Source: Sternotherus odoratus (lineage: Eukaryota; Chordata; Testudines; Kinosternidae). Taken from it: DNA of 64,000 nt. The stretch covers positions 779,494 through 843,493 of the forward strand of contig JAVMKO010000010.1 in the NCBI GenBank assembly GCA_032164245.1, read 5' to 3'. Made by a program: the position numbers and the translations under genes. Shown here in pieces: positions 50,901 to 60,300 of the stretch (the stretch's first letter is position 1; each line of letters starts with the position of its first letter). Under the pieces are notes generated by a model that was not told the DNA's origin, did not search any database, and saw nothing but the letters and a program-made list of their open reading frames with translations.

Positions 50901-53900
50901 GACTGGACCTGACTCCGGGTGTGTAGCTGGGCCGAGTGGAGAGTCTCGGGGGGATGCCTGTGTTGGCGGTGCTGTGACTGGAGCTGACTCCGGGTGTGTA
51001 GCCGGGCCGAGTGGAGAGTCTCGGGGGGATGCCTGTGTTAGCGGTGCTGTGACTGGACCTGACTCCGGGTGTGTAGCTGGGCCGAGTGGAGAGTCTCGGG
51101 GGGGGGGGGGGATGCCTGTGTCGGCGGTGCTGTGACTGGAGCTGACTCCGGGTGTGTAGCCGGGCCGAGTGGAGAGTCTCGGGGGGGGGGGGGGGGATGC
51201 CTGTGTTGGCGGTGCTGTGACTGGACCTGACTCCGGGTGTGTAGCTGGGTCGAGTGGAGAGTCTCGGGGGGATGCCTGTGTTGGCGGTGCTGTGACTGGA
51301 CCTGACTCCGGGTGTGTAGTTGGGCCGAGTGGAGAGTCTCGGGGGGATGCCTGTGTTGGCGGTGCTGTGACTGGACCTGACTCCGGGTGTGTAGCTGGGC
51401 CGAGTGGAGAGTCTCGGGGGTGGTGCCTGTGTCGGCGGTGCTGTGACTGGACCTGACTCCGGGTGTGTAGCTGGGCCGAGTGGAGAGTCTCGGGGGGGGG
51501 GGATGCCTGTGTTGGCGGTGCTGTGACTGGAGCTGACTCCGGGTGTGTAGCCGGGCCGAGTGGAGAGTCTGGGGGGGGGGGGGGGGATGCCTGTGTTGGC
51601 GGCGCTGTGACTGGAGCTGACTCCGGGTGTGTAGCCGGGCCGAGTGGAGAGTCTCGGGGGGATGCCTGTGTTGGCGGTGCTGTGACTGGACCTGACTCCG
51701 GGTGTGTAGCTGGGCCGAGTGGAGAGTCTCGGGGGGGGGGGGATGCCTGTGTTGGCGGTGCTGTGACTGGAGCTGACTCCGGGTGTGTAGCCGGGCCGAG
51801 TGGAGAGTCTCGGGGGGGGGGGGGGGGATGCCTGTGTTGGCGGCGCTGTGACTGGACCTGACTCCGGGTGTGTAGCTGGGCCGAGTGGAGAGTCTCGGGG
51901 GGATGCCTGTGTTGGCGGTGCTGTGACTGGACCTGACTCCGGGTGTGTAGCCGGGCCGAGTGGAGAGTCTCGGGGGGGGGATGCCTGTGTTGGCGGTGCT
52001 GTGACTGGACCTGACTCCGGGTGTGTAGTTGGGCCGAGTGGAGAGTCTCGGGGGGATGCCTGTGTTGGCGGTGCTGTGACTGGACCTGACTCCGGGTGTG
52101 TAGCTGGGTCGAGTGGAGAGTCTCGGGGGGATGCCTGTGTTAGCGGTGCTGTGACTGGACCTGACTCCGGGTGTGTAGCTGGGCCGAGTGGAGAGTCTCG
52201 GGGGGATGCCTGTGTTGGCGGTGCTGTGACTGGAGCTGACTCCGGGTGTGTAGCCGGGCCGAGTGGAGAGTCTCGGGGGGATGCCTGTGTTAGCGGTGCT
52301 GTGACTGGACCTGACTCCGGGTGTGTAGCTGGGCCGAGTGGAGAGTCTCGGGGGGGGGGGGGGATGCCTGTGTCGGCGGTGCTGTGACTGGAGCTGACTC
52401 CGGGTGTGTAGCCGGGCCGAGTGGAGAGTCTCGGGGGGGGGGGGGGGATGCCTGTGTTGGCGGTGCTGTGACTGGACCTGACTCCGGGTGTGTAGCTGGG
52501 TCGAGTGGAGAGTCTCGGGGGATGCCTGTGTTGGCGGTGCTGTGACTGGACCTGACTCCGGGTGTGTAGTTGGGCCGAGTGGAGAGTCTCGGGGGGATGC
52601 CTGTGTTGGCGGTGCTGTGACTGGACCTGACTCCGGGTGTGTAGCTGGGCCGAGTGGAGAGTCTCGGGGGTGGTGCCTGTGTCGGCGGTGCTGTGACTGG
52701 ACCTGACTCCGGGTGTGTAGCTGGGCCGAGTGGAGAGTCTCGGGGGGGGGGGGATGCCTGTGTTGGCGGTGCTGTGACTGGAGCTGACTCCGGGTGTGTA
52801 GCCGGGCCGAGTGGAGAGTCTGGGGGGGGGGGGGGGGATGCCTGTGTTGGCGGCGCTGTGACTGGAGCTGACTCCGGGTGTGTAGCCGGGCCGAGTGGAG
52901 AGTCTCGGGGGGATGCCTGTGTTGGCGGTGCTGTGACTGGACCTGACTCCGGGTGTGTAGCCGGGCCGAGTGGAGAGTCTCGGGGGGGGGATGCCTGTGT
53001 TGGCGGTGCTGTGACTGGACCTGACTCCGGGTGTGTAGCTGGGCCGAGTGGAGAGTCTCGGGGGGGGGGGGATGCCTGTGTTGGCGGTGCTGTGACTGGA
53101 GCTGACTCCGGGTGTGTAGCTGGGCCGAGTGGAGAGTCTCGGGGGGGGGGGGGGGATGCCTGTGTTGGCGGCGCTGTGACTGGACCTGACTCCGGGTGTG
53201 TAGCTGGGCAGACGGGCTCAGATCTGAGTGGGTCTCTGGGACACCGAGCAGCAGGGTAGATCCCAGCACAGCCCCATTCAGCCCAAGAGCCACTTACCGT
53301 CCCGCGGCTGTCATGTTTCTCCGCTTCCCCGTCCCAGGATGACTCGCTGCCCTCAGCGGAGATGGCGCTGATCCTGCACCGCAAGGGCTTCGACTGTGGC
53401 CTGGAGGCCAAACACCTGGGCTTCAACTGTACCACCAGTCAGGGCAAGGTGGGTCCGGGACACGGCCAGAGACCCTCTCCCACCCCGATAGGGCAAGGGG
53501 GGGTTGGGACACGGCCAGAGACCCTCTCCCACCCCGATAGGGCAAGGGGGGGTTGGGACACGGCCAGTGACACCCTCCCCCCCGCCGCAGCCCGGCAGCT
53601 GGCCCATCCTGGCGCTGGTTCTGCGGATCAGGCCTGGGCAGGCTGGGGGAAGGTTGTGGAGGTGAGGGGGGACCGAGGGGGGGACCGAGGGGGGGATCGA
53701 GGGGGGGACTGAGGGGGGGACTGAGGGGGGGATCGCGGGGGGGACCGAGGGGGGGATCGAGGGGGGGACTGAGGGGGGGACCGAGGGGGCGCCTGTGTGC
53801 TTCGAGCCTGGGCTGGGCTGCGTTCTCTCTCAGCCCCCCCAGGGGAGGCTGCCTTTCGGTGCTGGCCCCAAGCCCGCTGCCTGGGCTTGCCCCAGCACAG

Positions 53901-54110
53901 AGCTGGGCACAGCGGAGGCGCCGGCCCCTCACCCCACACCCCCTTCCTCTGTAGTTCTCCCTCGGGAGCCTGTTCCACGGCTTGGAGCTGGGGTCCCTGC
54001 AGCCCACCTCGCTGACCCTGATGTACCCGCTGGGCGCTGCCTCCCCAAACGGCACCGTGATCCACGTGGAGCCCATGGAGATCGCCACCTTCCGCATCCA
54101 CTTCGGGTAG
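24283..54110 (+). CDS. MAN2A2: MAN2A2, Golgi alpha-mannosidase IIx
   Basis: Glycosyl hydrolase family 38 enzyme of the Golgi. It removes the alpha-1,3 and alpha-1,6 mannoses from hybrid N-glycans, allowing complex glycans to form. Twenty-two coding exons join in phase: 24283-24414, 26706-26963, 29553-29697, 34031-34202, 35205-35332, 35489-35662, 36115-36301, 36411-36588, 37346-37548, 39236-39418, 39546-39660, 41527-41594, 42221-42386, 43026-43262, 43340-43456, 43592-43706, 44163-44296, 44785-44926, 45406-45539, 46387-46575, 53338-53448, 53955-54110. The sum is 3444 bases, or 1147 residues, against about 1150 in mammals. The start MKLKKQ is the family start. No frame break or premature stop occurs, although nearly every intron holds a minisatellite. 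Position after FES supports MAN2A2 rather than MAN2A1. Confidence 0.97.
24415..25240 (+). other. MAN2A2 intron 2, non-repetitive part
   Basis: Ordinary GC-rich intron before the array at 25245. No feature seen. Confidence 0.5.
25245..26700. repeat. About 64-bp minisatellite that supplies a MAN2A2 acceptor
   Basis: About 20 copies of a unit with GCTCTCACCCCGTGTCTGTG followed by ACCTGCGGGGTGGGCGGGGG and a GCGCTAGGCTGGGCC end. Some copies carry an extra GTATGGGGGAGT. A 212-base higher-order block repeats around 26133 and 26345. The final copy reads CTGTGACCGGCAG, and this AG is the acceptor for exon 26706. Confidence 0.97.
27230..29510. repeat. Large G-rich minisatellite, 29/36-bp units, about 70 copies
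   Basis: Units are built on GGGGGGACTGGTGCCGGGGG plus CTGCGGTCC, with or without a GCCGGCG insert. Length is 2.3 kb, filling the intron before exon 29553 and stopping about 40 bases short of it. All three forward frames and one antisense frame are open for most of the length because no stop occurs in the unit. Confidence 0.98.
29553..41594 (+). CDS. MAN2A2: MAN2A2 catalytic GH38 exons
   Basis: Exon 29553-29697 ends in [10 protein letters not shown]; by family analogy H175 and D177 are zinc ligands. Exon 35489-35662 carries [13 protein letters not shown] with the probable catalytic nucleophile D289. Exon 36115-36301 gives [20 protein letters not shown]. Exon 37346-37548 gives [20 protein letters not shown]. 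Exon 39236-39418 carries [15 protein letters not shown], with the remaining zinc-ligand histidine near 569. Residue roles are transferred from the well-studied fly Golgi mannosidase II. All key residues are present. Confidence 0.95.
29865..31725. repeat. About 36-bp G-rich minisatellite with 818-bp duplication
   Basis: About 50 copies of a unit containing GAGGGGTTTGGGGTGCAGGG. The run of variants from about 30199 to 30900 recurs at about 31017 to 31720 with an offset of 818 bases. Located in MAN2A2 intron after exon 29553-29697. Confidence 0.97.
31730..32810. mobile_element. Non-tandem, less GC-rich intron block, probable old retroelement
   Basis: This block sits between two arrays. It has lower GC than its neighbours, two AATAAA-type signals (GGGGAATAAACGC near 32231 and GAAATAAAAAC near 32309) and a TG microsatellite near 32595. 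It resembles degraded LTR sequence but has no recognisable coding part or ends. Confidence 0.4.
32812..33790. repeat. 19-bp minisatellite, about 51 copies
   Basis: Perfectly regular AACCTGACTTCCGCCTCCC units with TTCC/TACC and CTGA/CTCA variants. Nineteen is not a multiple of three, so frames cycle every 57 bases, producing repetitive antisense frames. Located in the MAN2A2 intron before exon 34031. Confidence 0.98.
34370..35180. repeat. 34-bp minisatellite, about 22 copies
   Basis: Units of GTTTCCCATAGGGTGGGAGC plus a CTGGCCGTGGGRC part, filling the MAN2A2 intron between exons 34031-34202 and 35205-35332 and ending about 25 bases before the acceptor. Confidence 0.96.
35663..36114 (+). other. 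MAN2A2 intron with a short degenerate G-rich repeat
   Basis: The first 180 bases contain loose copies of GGGGGAGGGGCTATC. The rest is ordinary intron. Confidence 0.5.
36945..37022 (+). mobile_element. CR1 3-prime tail fragment, sense orientation
   Basis: GGGGTTGGACTTGATGACCT at 36978 and the following TCTTCCCACCCCGAT are a diverged CR1 LINE tail. Located in the MAN2A2 intron 36589-37345. Confidence 0.65.
37133..37310 (-). mobile_element. CR1-like 3-prime fragment, antisense orientation
   Basis: CGACTGGGTCAGCCCGAAGG and TCCATCCAGCCCCGTGTCCT are the complement of the tail text seen in sense orientation at about 62675-62700 (GGCCTGACCCAGTGTGGCC). Only the end of the LINE is present. Confidence 0.6.
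37560..38990. mobile_element. AT-rich interspersed block in a MAN2A2 intron, class unknown
   Basis: Clearly more AT-rich than the rest of the locus, with an AATAAA near 37970. Text at 38312-38345 (GCTGGGATAGCTGCCCATAA) resembles a common turtle MITE or LTR block from memory. Probably one or more old nested retroelements or MITEs. No protein similarity was recognised. Confidence 0.45.
39008..39190. repeat. Short degenerate G-rich minisatellite
   Basis: About eight loose copies of GGGGTTCGGGTGCAGGGCGA just before the MAN2A2 exon at 39236. Confidence 0.8.
39640..41130. repeat. Minisatellite made from a MAN2A2 exon end plus donor, about 14 copies
   Basis: The unit of roughly 100-117 bases contains ACCTACCACTACGACCCCGC and GGGGCCCTTCCTTGGCACG, the end of exon 39546-39660, then GTGAGC and a CCCTGACCCTTATCCTGACC intron part. 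The first decoy donor ends its exon-like part at 39776, 116 bases downstream. A 450-base higher-order block carrying ACGACCTCGCGGGG recurs near 40080 and 40530. Decoys lie in the intron before 41527. Confidence 0.96.
41131..41526 (+). other. Remainder of MAN2A2 intron after donor array
   Basis: Loose CTGCCCTGACCCTGGCC motifs fade out, then ordinary intron up to the acceptor before 41527. Nothing else seen. Confidence 0.4.
41780..42180. repeat. G-rich compound minisatellite
   Basis: Repeats of GGGGGCTATTAGGGGCTGAG and GTCTGTTGGGGGATGGGGGC, with a near-identical block at about 41997 and 42068. It ends about 40 bases before MAN2A2 exon 42221. Confidence 0.88.
42221..54110 (+). CDS. MAN2A2: MAN2A2 C-terminal beta-rich exons and stop
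   Basis: Ten exons after the catalytic core. Landmarks are [20 protein letters not shown] (42221), [19 protein letters not shown] (43340), [17 protein letters not shown] (43592), FTDLNGFQ (44163), [20 protein letters not shown] (44785), [20 protein letters not shown] (45406), [20 protein letters not shown] (53338), and the final exon ending [10 protein letters not shown] before TAG at 54108-54110. The intron between 46575 and 53338 is 6.8 kb and mostly minisatellite. Confidence 0.95.
42387..43025 (+). other. MAN2A2 intron with a possible LTR-like fragment
   Basis: Text near 42763-42777 (TTAGCACAGAAATTCGG) resembles TTAGCACAGAAATCAGG near 2225 in the dispersed repeat. The rest is ordinary intron. 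Confidence 0.35.
43735..44162. repeat. 65/78-bp repeat of a MAN2A2 acceptor, six copies
   Basis: Acceptors GTCTGCTTTGCAG end at 43811, 43889, 43954, 44019, 44084 and 44162, each followed by GGGTGGAGGGTCTGT. Only the last continues into real exon sequence. Spacings are 78, 65, 65, 65 and 78 bases. Confidence 0.96.
44392..44680 (+). mobile_element. hAT-like MITE, copy 1
   Basis: Shares CTGTGGGTGCTC, TGGGTGCAGAGCACCCACC and the following GC-rich body with the reversed element at 61836-62213. The left edge near CTAGGTGCCGAC is a diverged terminal repeat; the right edge is unclear. In the MAN2A2 intron 44297-44784. Confidence 0.6.
44927..46386 (+). other. MAN2A2 introns around exon 45406-45539
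   Basis: Intron 44927-45405 has G runs at 45145 and 45170 and otherwise nothing. Intron 45540-46386 is non-repetitive, and I recognise no element in it. Confidence 0.5.
46824..47409. mobile_element. hAT (Charlie-like) MITE with terminal inverted repeats
   Basis: The left end CAGGGTTTCTCAAGC and the complement of the right end, CAGCGGTTCTCAAAC, are matching inverted repeats of the hAT CAG-GGTTCTCAA type. Flanks CATTACCC (46816-46823) and CGTTACAC (47410-47417) agree at 6 of 8 bases, as an old 8-base hAT target duplication would. No transposase is encoded; the interior is GC-rich. Confidence 0.82.
47620..53210. repeat. Giant minisatellite, about 75-bp unit, about 73 copies
   Basis: Each unit reads GCCGAGTGGAGAGTCTC, a variable G run (about 5 to 15), TGCCTGTGTTGGCGGTGCTG, TGACTGGACCTGACTCCGGG and TGTGTAGCTGG. 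It fills most of the 6.8-kb MAN2A2 intron before exon 53338. The copy count is length divided by unit. A block containing the rare variant GAGAGTCTGGGG recurs at about 51567 and 52818, showing a 1.25-kb internal duplication. Confidence 0.98.
53441..53575. repeat. About 49-bp repeat starting inside a MAN2A2 exon
   Basis: The last bases of exon 53338-53448 (AGGGCAAG) plus the donor and the next 40 intron bases are repeated twice more at about 53490 and 53540. In the copies the donor GTGGG is changed to GGGGG, so no decoy donor is formed. Confidence 0.9.
53660..53790. repeat. Short GGGGGGACCGA/GGGGGGATCGA repeat
   Basis: Eight or so 16-17-base units in the last MAN2A2 intron. Confidence 0.9.
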
Positions 54111-54730
54111 CTCCCCGGCGGCCAGGAGAGAAGCAGCCCAGCCGGGCGAAAGGCTGGGACAGCTGGGAGCCCCCCTGCCTGGAGGGGTGGGACAGGGAGC
54201 CCCCCTCGGGCGGGGACCTGGGACGGATGCTGCACGGGATGCAGACGGGAGCAGCTGCCTGTTATTTATTAATCTGCGTTTTAAAGAATATTGCGAATGG
54301 CCGGAGCGGGGGCTGAGCAGGGCCAAGGTTGCCCGGCGGATCCCAGGCACCCCCAGGGCTCAGCCTGGCACGGCGGAGCTGCAGCTGGGGACGCTGCCTT
54401 CTCGGGGCACCGGCTCACCCAGGAGGCAGGTTGCAGCTTTCTGGGGTGTCAGGAATCCCTGCTGCTCGCCAGGGAGGTACGAAGCTGCCCTGTCCATGTC
54501 CCATCTCCGTGTTCCCCTGCCCCATGGGGTAGGGGGCAGGTGCTGGAGCCTGCTGGACTGCAGGGGTCTGACTGGGAGCCTGCCAAGGGGGGGCGAGGGG
54601 GTCCGGGCTGGGGAGGCTGAAGCTGCTGGCCGGGGGGATGGGGGTGCGGCTCTAATGGACACTGTGGAACTGGAGACTGAATTTCCCGGGGTTTGTCATG
54701 AGCGTTGAGCAAGAAAAGGCCTGTTTGCAC
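54111..54730 (+). other. MAN2A2: MAN2A2 3-prime untranslated region (end uncertain)
   Basis: The region follows the TAG at 54108. There is a short AT-rich patch TTATTTATTAATCTGC near 54272. No AATAAA or ATTAAA is seen before 55000. The variant signal AAGAAA at 54711-54716, followed by GT-rich text, is the best candidate for polyadenylation. Confidence 0.4.
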
Positions 54731-57353
54731 CTCCCGCCTTGTGTCTGCTCTGTGGCTCTTGCTGCTGGTTCCGGTGCGTGGGGAGAGCCCTGGCCCGGGC
54801 CGGGGGGAAGATCCCGGGGCCGGGGTGTTGGTTCTGGGCCTGCAGGAGGCAGGGCTCCAAGGGTCTCTACCCCCTTCCCATCAGCTGATGGGAACCCCCC
54901 CTTCCACTTCCTGCATGGGGGGTCTCCTGGCTTCTATTGACTGAGCCCACAGTGTCAGGGAGGGAGGCTTCTCCACCCCACCCCCGAGATTCTTTACTAG
55001 CCCCCTCCCTGCCCCTCATGGGAGCCGTAGTTCTGGGCCCCATTCTCCCTCGGGGCTGAGCTGTCTGGCCAGACTGTCCCCCCCCCCGGGAAGCAGCCAG
55101 TCGCCCTCTAACCAACCGTTCATCTCCATTGGAGCCCCAAATCCTGGTCATTCCAGTTCAGCCAAACTCCAGGGCCAGGCTGGCAGCCCCTGGCTGGCAG
55201 AGCAGGACGGAGCCTGGCTCCTCGGCCTCGCTGAGGTGTGTTAAAGGGGATAGCAGAGACCGAGACCAGCCGCTGCTCACAACACAGAGACAACGGGGCA
55301 CCCAAGGGAATTGACAGTCAGCAGAAGGGAATCTTTTAGAGCAGTGGTGCCCAATAGAAATTGGATGCTAGCCACACTGCTAGCCACACCTGTGGTTTCG
55401 AATTTTTCTTATTTCTTATTTTTATAAAAAAGCCACATGCATTAGCCACAATTCAGTAGCCGATTAGCCACCTGTGGCTAGTGGCGAACGGATTGGACAC
55501 GGCTGTTTTAGAGACGGCACGTAGTCTGTGGAACTCACTGCCACTAGGTGAAGATCTGGGCAGGGTTACAAACAAATCCGCTGTTTCTCTGGGGAATGCG
55601 AACGGTACAAAGACGTGACCTGGCTGCTCTTGCAGGGCAGGGGCCAAGCCCAGCCGCTGGACCCAGGGCTGCGGGATGGACTGTCAGGGCAGGTTGTCCC
55701 ATTGCCACCTACATGTGCCTCCCCCAGAAGCAGCCAGTTCCCAGGAGCCAGCTAGACGGCCACAGCCTGCTCGCTCGGAAACATGGCTCCTCAGGAGCAG
55801 CCTGCTGAGCTCTGGTTGCTATGGGGCCAGTCTCATTACACGGTGCGGCACTGGGGCTGTGGAACTGCCCTGGCCTCCCCCAGGGCTCATTACTGCCAGG
55901 AGGGGGTGGGGCAGGGGGTGCCCAGCTGCTCTGGCGGTGCTGAGCACAGCTCCCTGCCCATGGGGCACACAGCGGGGCTGCGCGCTGCCTTGTTTGTCTC
56001 TGCTCTTGGCACACAGCGGGGCTGGCTCCTGTCCTCAGTGCCCTGGAACAGTCAGGACACGGTCTTCCCCGCAGGCTTCCCCAAGCCAGGCCACACACGC
56101 TGGCAATACACCTGGGGGCCGCTCGCTAGAGCCCTCTAGTCCCAGGCTGCGCGCTTGGAGCACCGGGAGAACCCTGGGACGGGAGCTCAGGGCTGGGCTG
56201 GGCACTGGCCCTGGGCTCTGGGGTGGTCCAAGGCCGGGCCCAGGCTTGTGCTGCAGAATCGAAACTGCCCCCTAGCGAACAGCTCTAGCCCGGGGCGGGG
56301 AGAACCGCCCAGACGGGCCCCCAGGTAAGCGAGGCAGGAGGCCTGCCTGAGTCTGCAGAGAGCCTGAAACAGGAGGGCGGAGGGGGTGGCGGGGGGCTAG
56401 TCGGGGGGGGGGGGGGTGCACAGGGTGCTCCGGGGCTGGCTGCTCTGCGGGTGGGGCGGGCGGTGACGATCCAGTAGGAGGGAGGGGCTGGCACGCTGAC
56501 CCCCTCCCCCATCCGCAGGGCGCCTATAAGTGCAGCAATTAGCTGCACTGGCTCCTGAGCAACCACTAATGGAGCCCCTGGCGGGGGCCCAAGGCCCTGC
56601 CGTGTAGCGGGGGGCAGGGCAGGAGAGTGCTTGTCCTGGCAGGCTGGGCTGGTTCTCCCTCTGCCCCGCTTGCCAGGGCTCTTCTCATCTTTTTGCTGCC
56701 TTCCCCTGGTGCCCCCATTCCCCAAGCCACGGGAACAGCTCTGCCCCATGGAACGTGACCGGGGCTAGGCCCTGCCAGGGGCTAGACAAGGGGCTTCTCA
56801 CCCTAGGCAGGAGCACGGCCACCCAATGCCAGCCTCCCCACCCAGCGCTGGGTACGGTTGGACTCATGCTGGCACAGCGGGACGCGCTTCCTACTCCTTT
56901 GTGTGCCCCCCCCCCATAGCGTCTGAACCCTGGACGCCCCCAGGGTTATGAACAGAACCTCCCAACCAGAGCACAGCTCAGCCCGTCTGCCCAGGCTGGA
57001 CTGCTCCAGGGCTCCTCTCTCCAGCATGCTCAGCCCGCACCCTGGATCCTCTCTCCCCAGGGAGCCACCGCGCCGGGCCCCACATCCAGCGGGGTAATGG
57101 GGCTCGGGAATGCCAGCGCCAGCCTCACCGGTGCCTGCAGCCTCCTGCCCACCGGTCACTGGCTCCCGGAGACTCATTAGTGATGCGCCCGCCTCCTTGG
57201 CTCTCCGGGTCCCAGAGGAGCTGGGCAGTAAGTGCAGAAGGCTCCTGTGGAGAGGCCTTAATGGCTCGGCGAGGGGGGGGGGCGGGGGGCAGGTGGTTTC
57301 TCTCTCCTCAGACCGGAGCCTGAGCTGCCTCTGCCCGGGGAGCAGCTGAGAAG
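54731..57353. other. Intergenic region between MAN2A2 and the SHISAL1-like gene
   Basis: Non-repetitive apart from the MITE at 55342-55505 and G runs near 56403. CTATAAG at about 56523 could be a weak TATA-like element for the next gene, but it is 0.8 kb from the start codon. No exon was recognised on either strand. Confidence 0.45.
55342..55505. mobile_element. Small hAT-like MITE with perfect 8-bp target duplication
   Basis: Ends CAGTGGTGCCCAA and, complemented, CAGCCGTGTCCAA form terminal inverted repeats. The direct flanks TTTTAGAG at 55334-55341 and 55506-55513 are identical, the 8-base duplication typical of hAT elements. Internal GCTAGCCACA motifs repeat. 164 bases, non-coding. Confidence 0.9.
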
Positions 57354-60300
57354 ATGCTGCACAGACTCCTGCTGGGCGGCCTCCTCTGCACAGCGCCGCC
57401 GGCCAGCTTCCTCCGCACAGGTAGGGCCCCCCTGGGCTCCCCAACCCCCTCGGCCTGGGCACAGTGCCCTCTCAGCTCCCCAACCCCCTCGGCCTGGGCA
57501 CAGTGCCCTCTCAGCTCCCCAACCCCCTCGGCCTGGGCACAGTGCCCTCTCAGCTCCCCAACCCCCTCGGCCTGGCACAGTGCCCTCTCAGCTCCCCAAC
57601 CCCCTCGGCCTGGGCACAGTGCCCTCTCAGCTCCCCAACCCCCTCGGCCTGGGCACAGTGCCCTCTCAGCTCCCCAACCCCCTCGGCCTGGCACAGTGCC
57701 CTCTCAGCTCCCCAACCCCCTCGGCCTGGGCACAGTGCCCTCTCAGCTCCCCAACCCCCTCGGCCTGGGCACAGTGCCCTCTCAGCTCCCCAACCCCCTC
57801 GGCCTGGGCACAGTGCCCTCTCAGCTCCCCAACCCCCTCGGCCTGGGCACAGTGCCCTCTCAGCTCCCCAACCCCCTCGGCTGGGCACAGTGCCCTCTCA
57901 GCTCCCCAACCCCCTCGGCCTGGGCACAGTGCCCTCTCAGCTCCCCAACCCCCTCGGCCTGGGCACAGTGCCCTCTCAGCTCCCCAACCCCCTCGGCCCT
58001 GGGCACAGTGCCCTCTCAGCTCCCCAACCCCCTCGGCCTGGGCACAGTGCCCTCTCAGCTCCCCAACCCCCTCGGCCTGGGCACAGTGCCCTCTCAGCTC
58101 CCCAACCCCCTCGGCCTGGGCACAGTGCCCTCTCAGCTCCCCAACCCCCTCGGCCTGGGCACAGTGCCCTCTCAGCTCCCCAACCCCCTCGGCCTGGGCA
58201 CAGTGCCCTCTCAGCTCCCCAACCCCCTCGGCCTGGGCACAGTGCCCTCTCAGCTCCCCAACCCCCTCGGCCTGGGCACAGTGCCCTCTCAGCTCCCCAA
58301 CCCCCTCGCCTGGGCACAGTGCCCTCTCAGCTCCCAACCCCCTCGGCCTGGGCACAGTGCCCTCTCAGCTCCCCAACCCCCTCGGCCTGGGCACAGTGCC
58401 CTCTCAGCTCCCCAACCCCTCGGCCTGGGCACAGTGCCCTCTCAGCTCCCCAACCCCTCGGCCTGGCACAGTGCCCTCTCAGCTCCCCAACCCCCTCGGC
58501 CTGGGCACAGTGCCCTCTCAGCTCCCCAACCCCCTCGGCCTGGGCACAGTGCCCTCTCAGCTCCCCAACCCCCTCGGCCTGGCACAGTGCCCTCTCAGCT
58601 CCCCAACCCCCTAGGCACAGACATGGCACCCTGGTCAGCTCCCCAAACTGCTCTGACTCCCACCCTGCTATGTCTCTGCTGTAGCTCAGCGCTATTCACA
58701 CGGCTCATTCCCAGGGGCGAGTGCATCTGGCCCCAAGGGGCTGGTGCAGGCCAGGGCACAGGTGTGATTAGCCCTGCCCTGGGGCGTGTCTAGGCGTCAG
58801 TGTGTGTCCAGGGGTGTCGCCGCTTGTCCAGGGGTGTCGGCGCGTGTCCAGGGGTGTCGCCGCGTGTCCAGGGGTGTCGCCGCGTGTCCAGGGTGTCGCC
58901 GCTTGTCAGGGGTGTCGGCGCGTGTCCAGGGGTGTCGGCGCGTGTCCAGGGGTGTCGGCGCGTGTCCAGGGGTGTCGGCGCATGGGGTGTCAGTCCGTGT
59001 CTAGGTGTGTCGGTGTGTGTCCAGGGGTGTCGGCGCATGTCCAGGGGTGTCAGTGCGTGTCCAGGGGTGTCGGCGCATGTCCAGGGGTGTCGGCGCCTGG
59101 GGTGTCAGTCCGTGTCTAGGTGTGTCGGTGTGTGTCCAGGGGTGTCGGCGCATGTCCAGGGGTGTCAGTGCGTGTCCAGGGGTGTCAGCGCGTGTCTAGC
59201 CATGTTGGCACTTGTCCAGCCGTGTTGGGGCGTGTCAGGCGTGTCAGTGTGTGGGGTGTCTGTGCTTGTCTAGGCGTGTTGGTGCGTGTCTAGGGTGTCA
59301 GTGCATGTCTAGCCGTGTTGGTGCATGTCTAGCCATGTCAGCGCCTGTCCAGGGGGTGTCGGTGCGTGTCTAGCCGTGTCTAGGTGTGTCGGTGGGTGTC
59401 CAGGGTGTCGGCGCGTGTCTAGCCGTGTCGGCGCGTGGCTAGGTGTGTTGGTGCATGTCCAGGGCTGGTGCAGTGTCCCCTGGGGTGTGGCAGGGCTGGG
59501 GTGTGCCCAGCTGGGAGTGAGGCCGGGCCACATTTCTCCTGCTATCCCCAACACCCTTCTCCAGCCTGGTCCCAGCTTAACACAGGACCCCGCCCACCCT
59601 CTCCTTTGCCCCCCCCAGACCCTCCTCACTGGGGAGGGCGCGGACAGTGGCACCGGGCGTCCTTGCTACTGGGCCCTTTGGGCTCGGCGTATCGGGCGGG
59701 CACCCTGCCAGCATTGCCGCAGGCAGCTGCACTTGGCACGCCAGCCGTGCTGGAGGGGCAGCCCAGGACTGGGAGCTGGGAGCCAGCGGCACAGCCAGCC
59801 CGGCTTGGTGCGGCCGGCCCCTGCTGTGCTGGGCAATCCATGGGCTGAGCACCCAGCCCAACACGGCCAAACCAGGCTGCGAACAAGGAGCCGCCCGCTG
59901 GCCGCCTTTGGCTCATGAAGCCACCGGAAGGCGCCTGGAGCCCCCCTCTCTAGCCAGTGTGTGGGGCGAGCCCAGAGCCTGAGGGCCGCGGGGAGGAGGG
60001 CGGGTCCCTGTGTATGGTGGGTCCCAGGCTAGGTCGGGTTGGGGGGAGGACTCAGCGAGCTGCCCCAGACCGAGCCCGGCTCGGAGGCAGCTGTAGCCAC
60101 TTCCTGACCTCCCCTGGAAGAGCTCCGGGCTCCTCCCGGCCCATCCCCACACAGCCCTGGGAAGCTCCAGCCAGGCAGAGTGTTTTGTCGGGGTTCTCCT
60201 GGGGGGGGGGTTTGAGAATGAGGTCACCCTGGGGCCCCCCGAGGCTGGGCTGGTCCTGCTCAGTGTCATGCCTCCCACAAAAGTCTGAGCATGAGCCCTC

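Noticed and set aside
47620..53210. Regular repeats suggesting a CRISPR-like array
   Set aside because: Head-to-tail direct repeats without unique spacers, in a vertebrate intron.
51038..53293. A 751-codon antisense frame in the giant array
   Set aside because: Repeat artefact with shifting [12 protein letters not shown] peptides; no start context or similarity.
56515..56535. CTATAAG as a TATA box for the SHISAL1-like gene
   Set aside because: It lies about 0.8 kb from the start codon without other promoter signs, so it is mentioned only as a possibility.
54111..57353. Search for HDDC3 or another mammalian MAN2A2 neighbour
   Set aside because: No frame on either strand resembles one; the region is non-coding as far as I can see.
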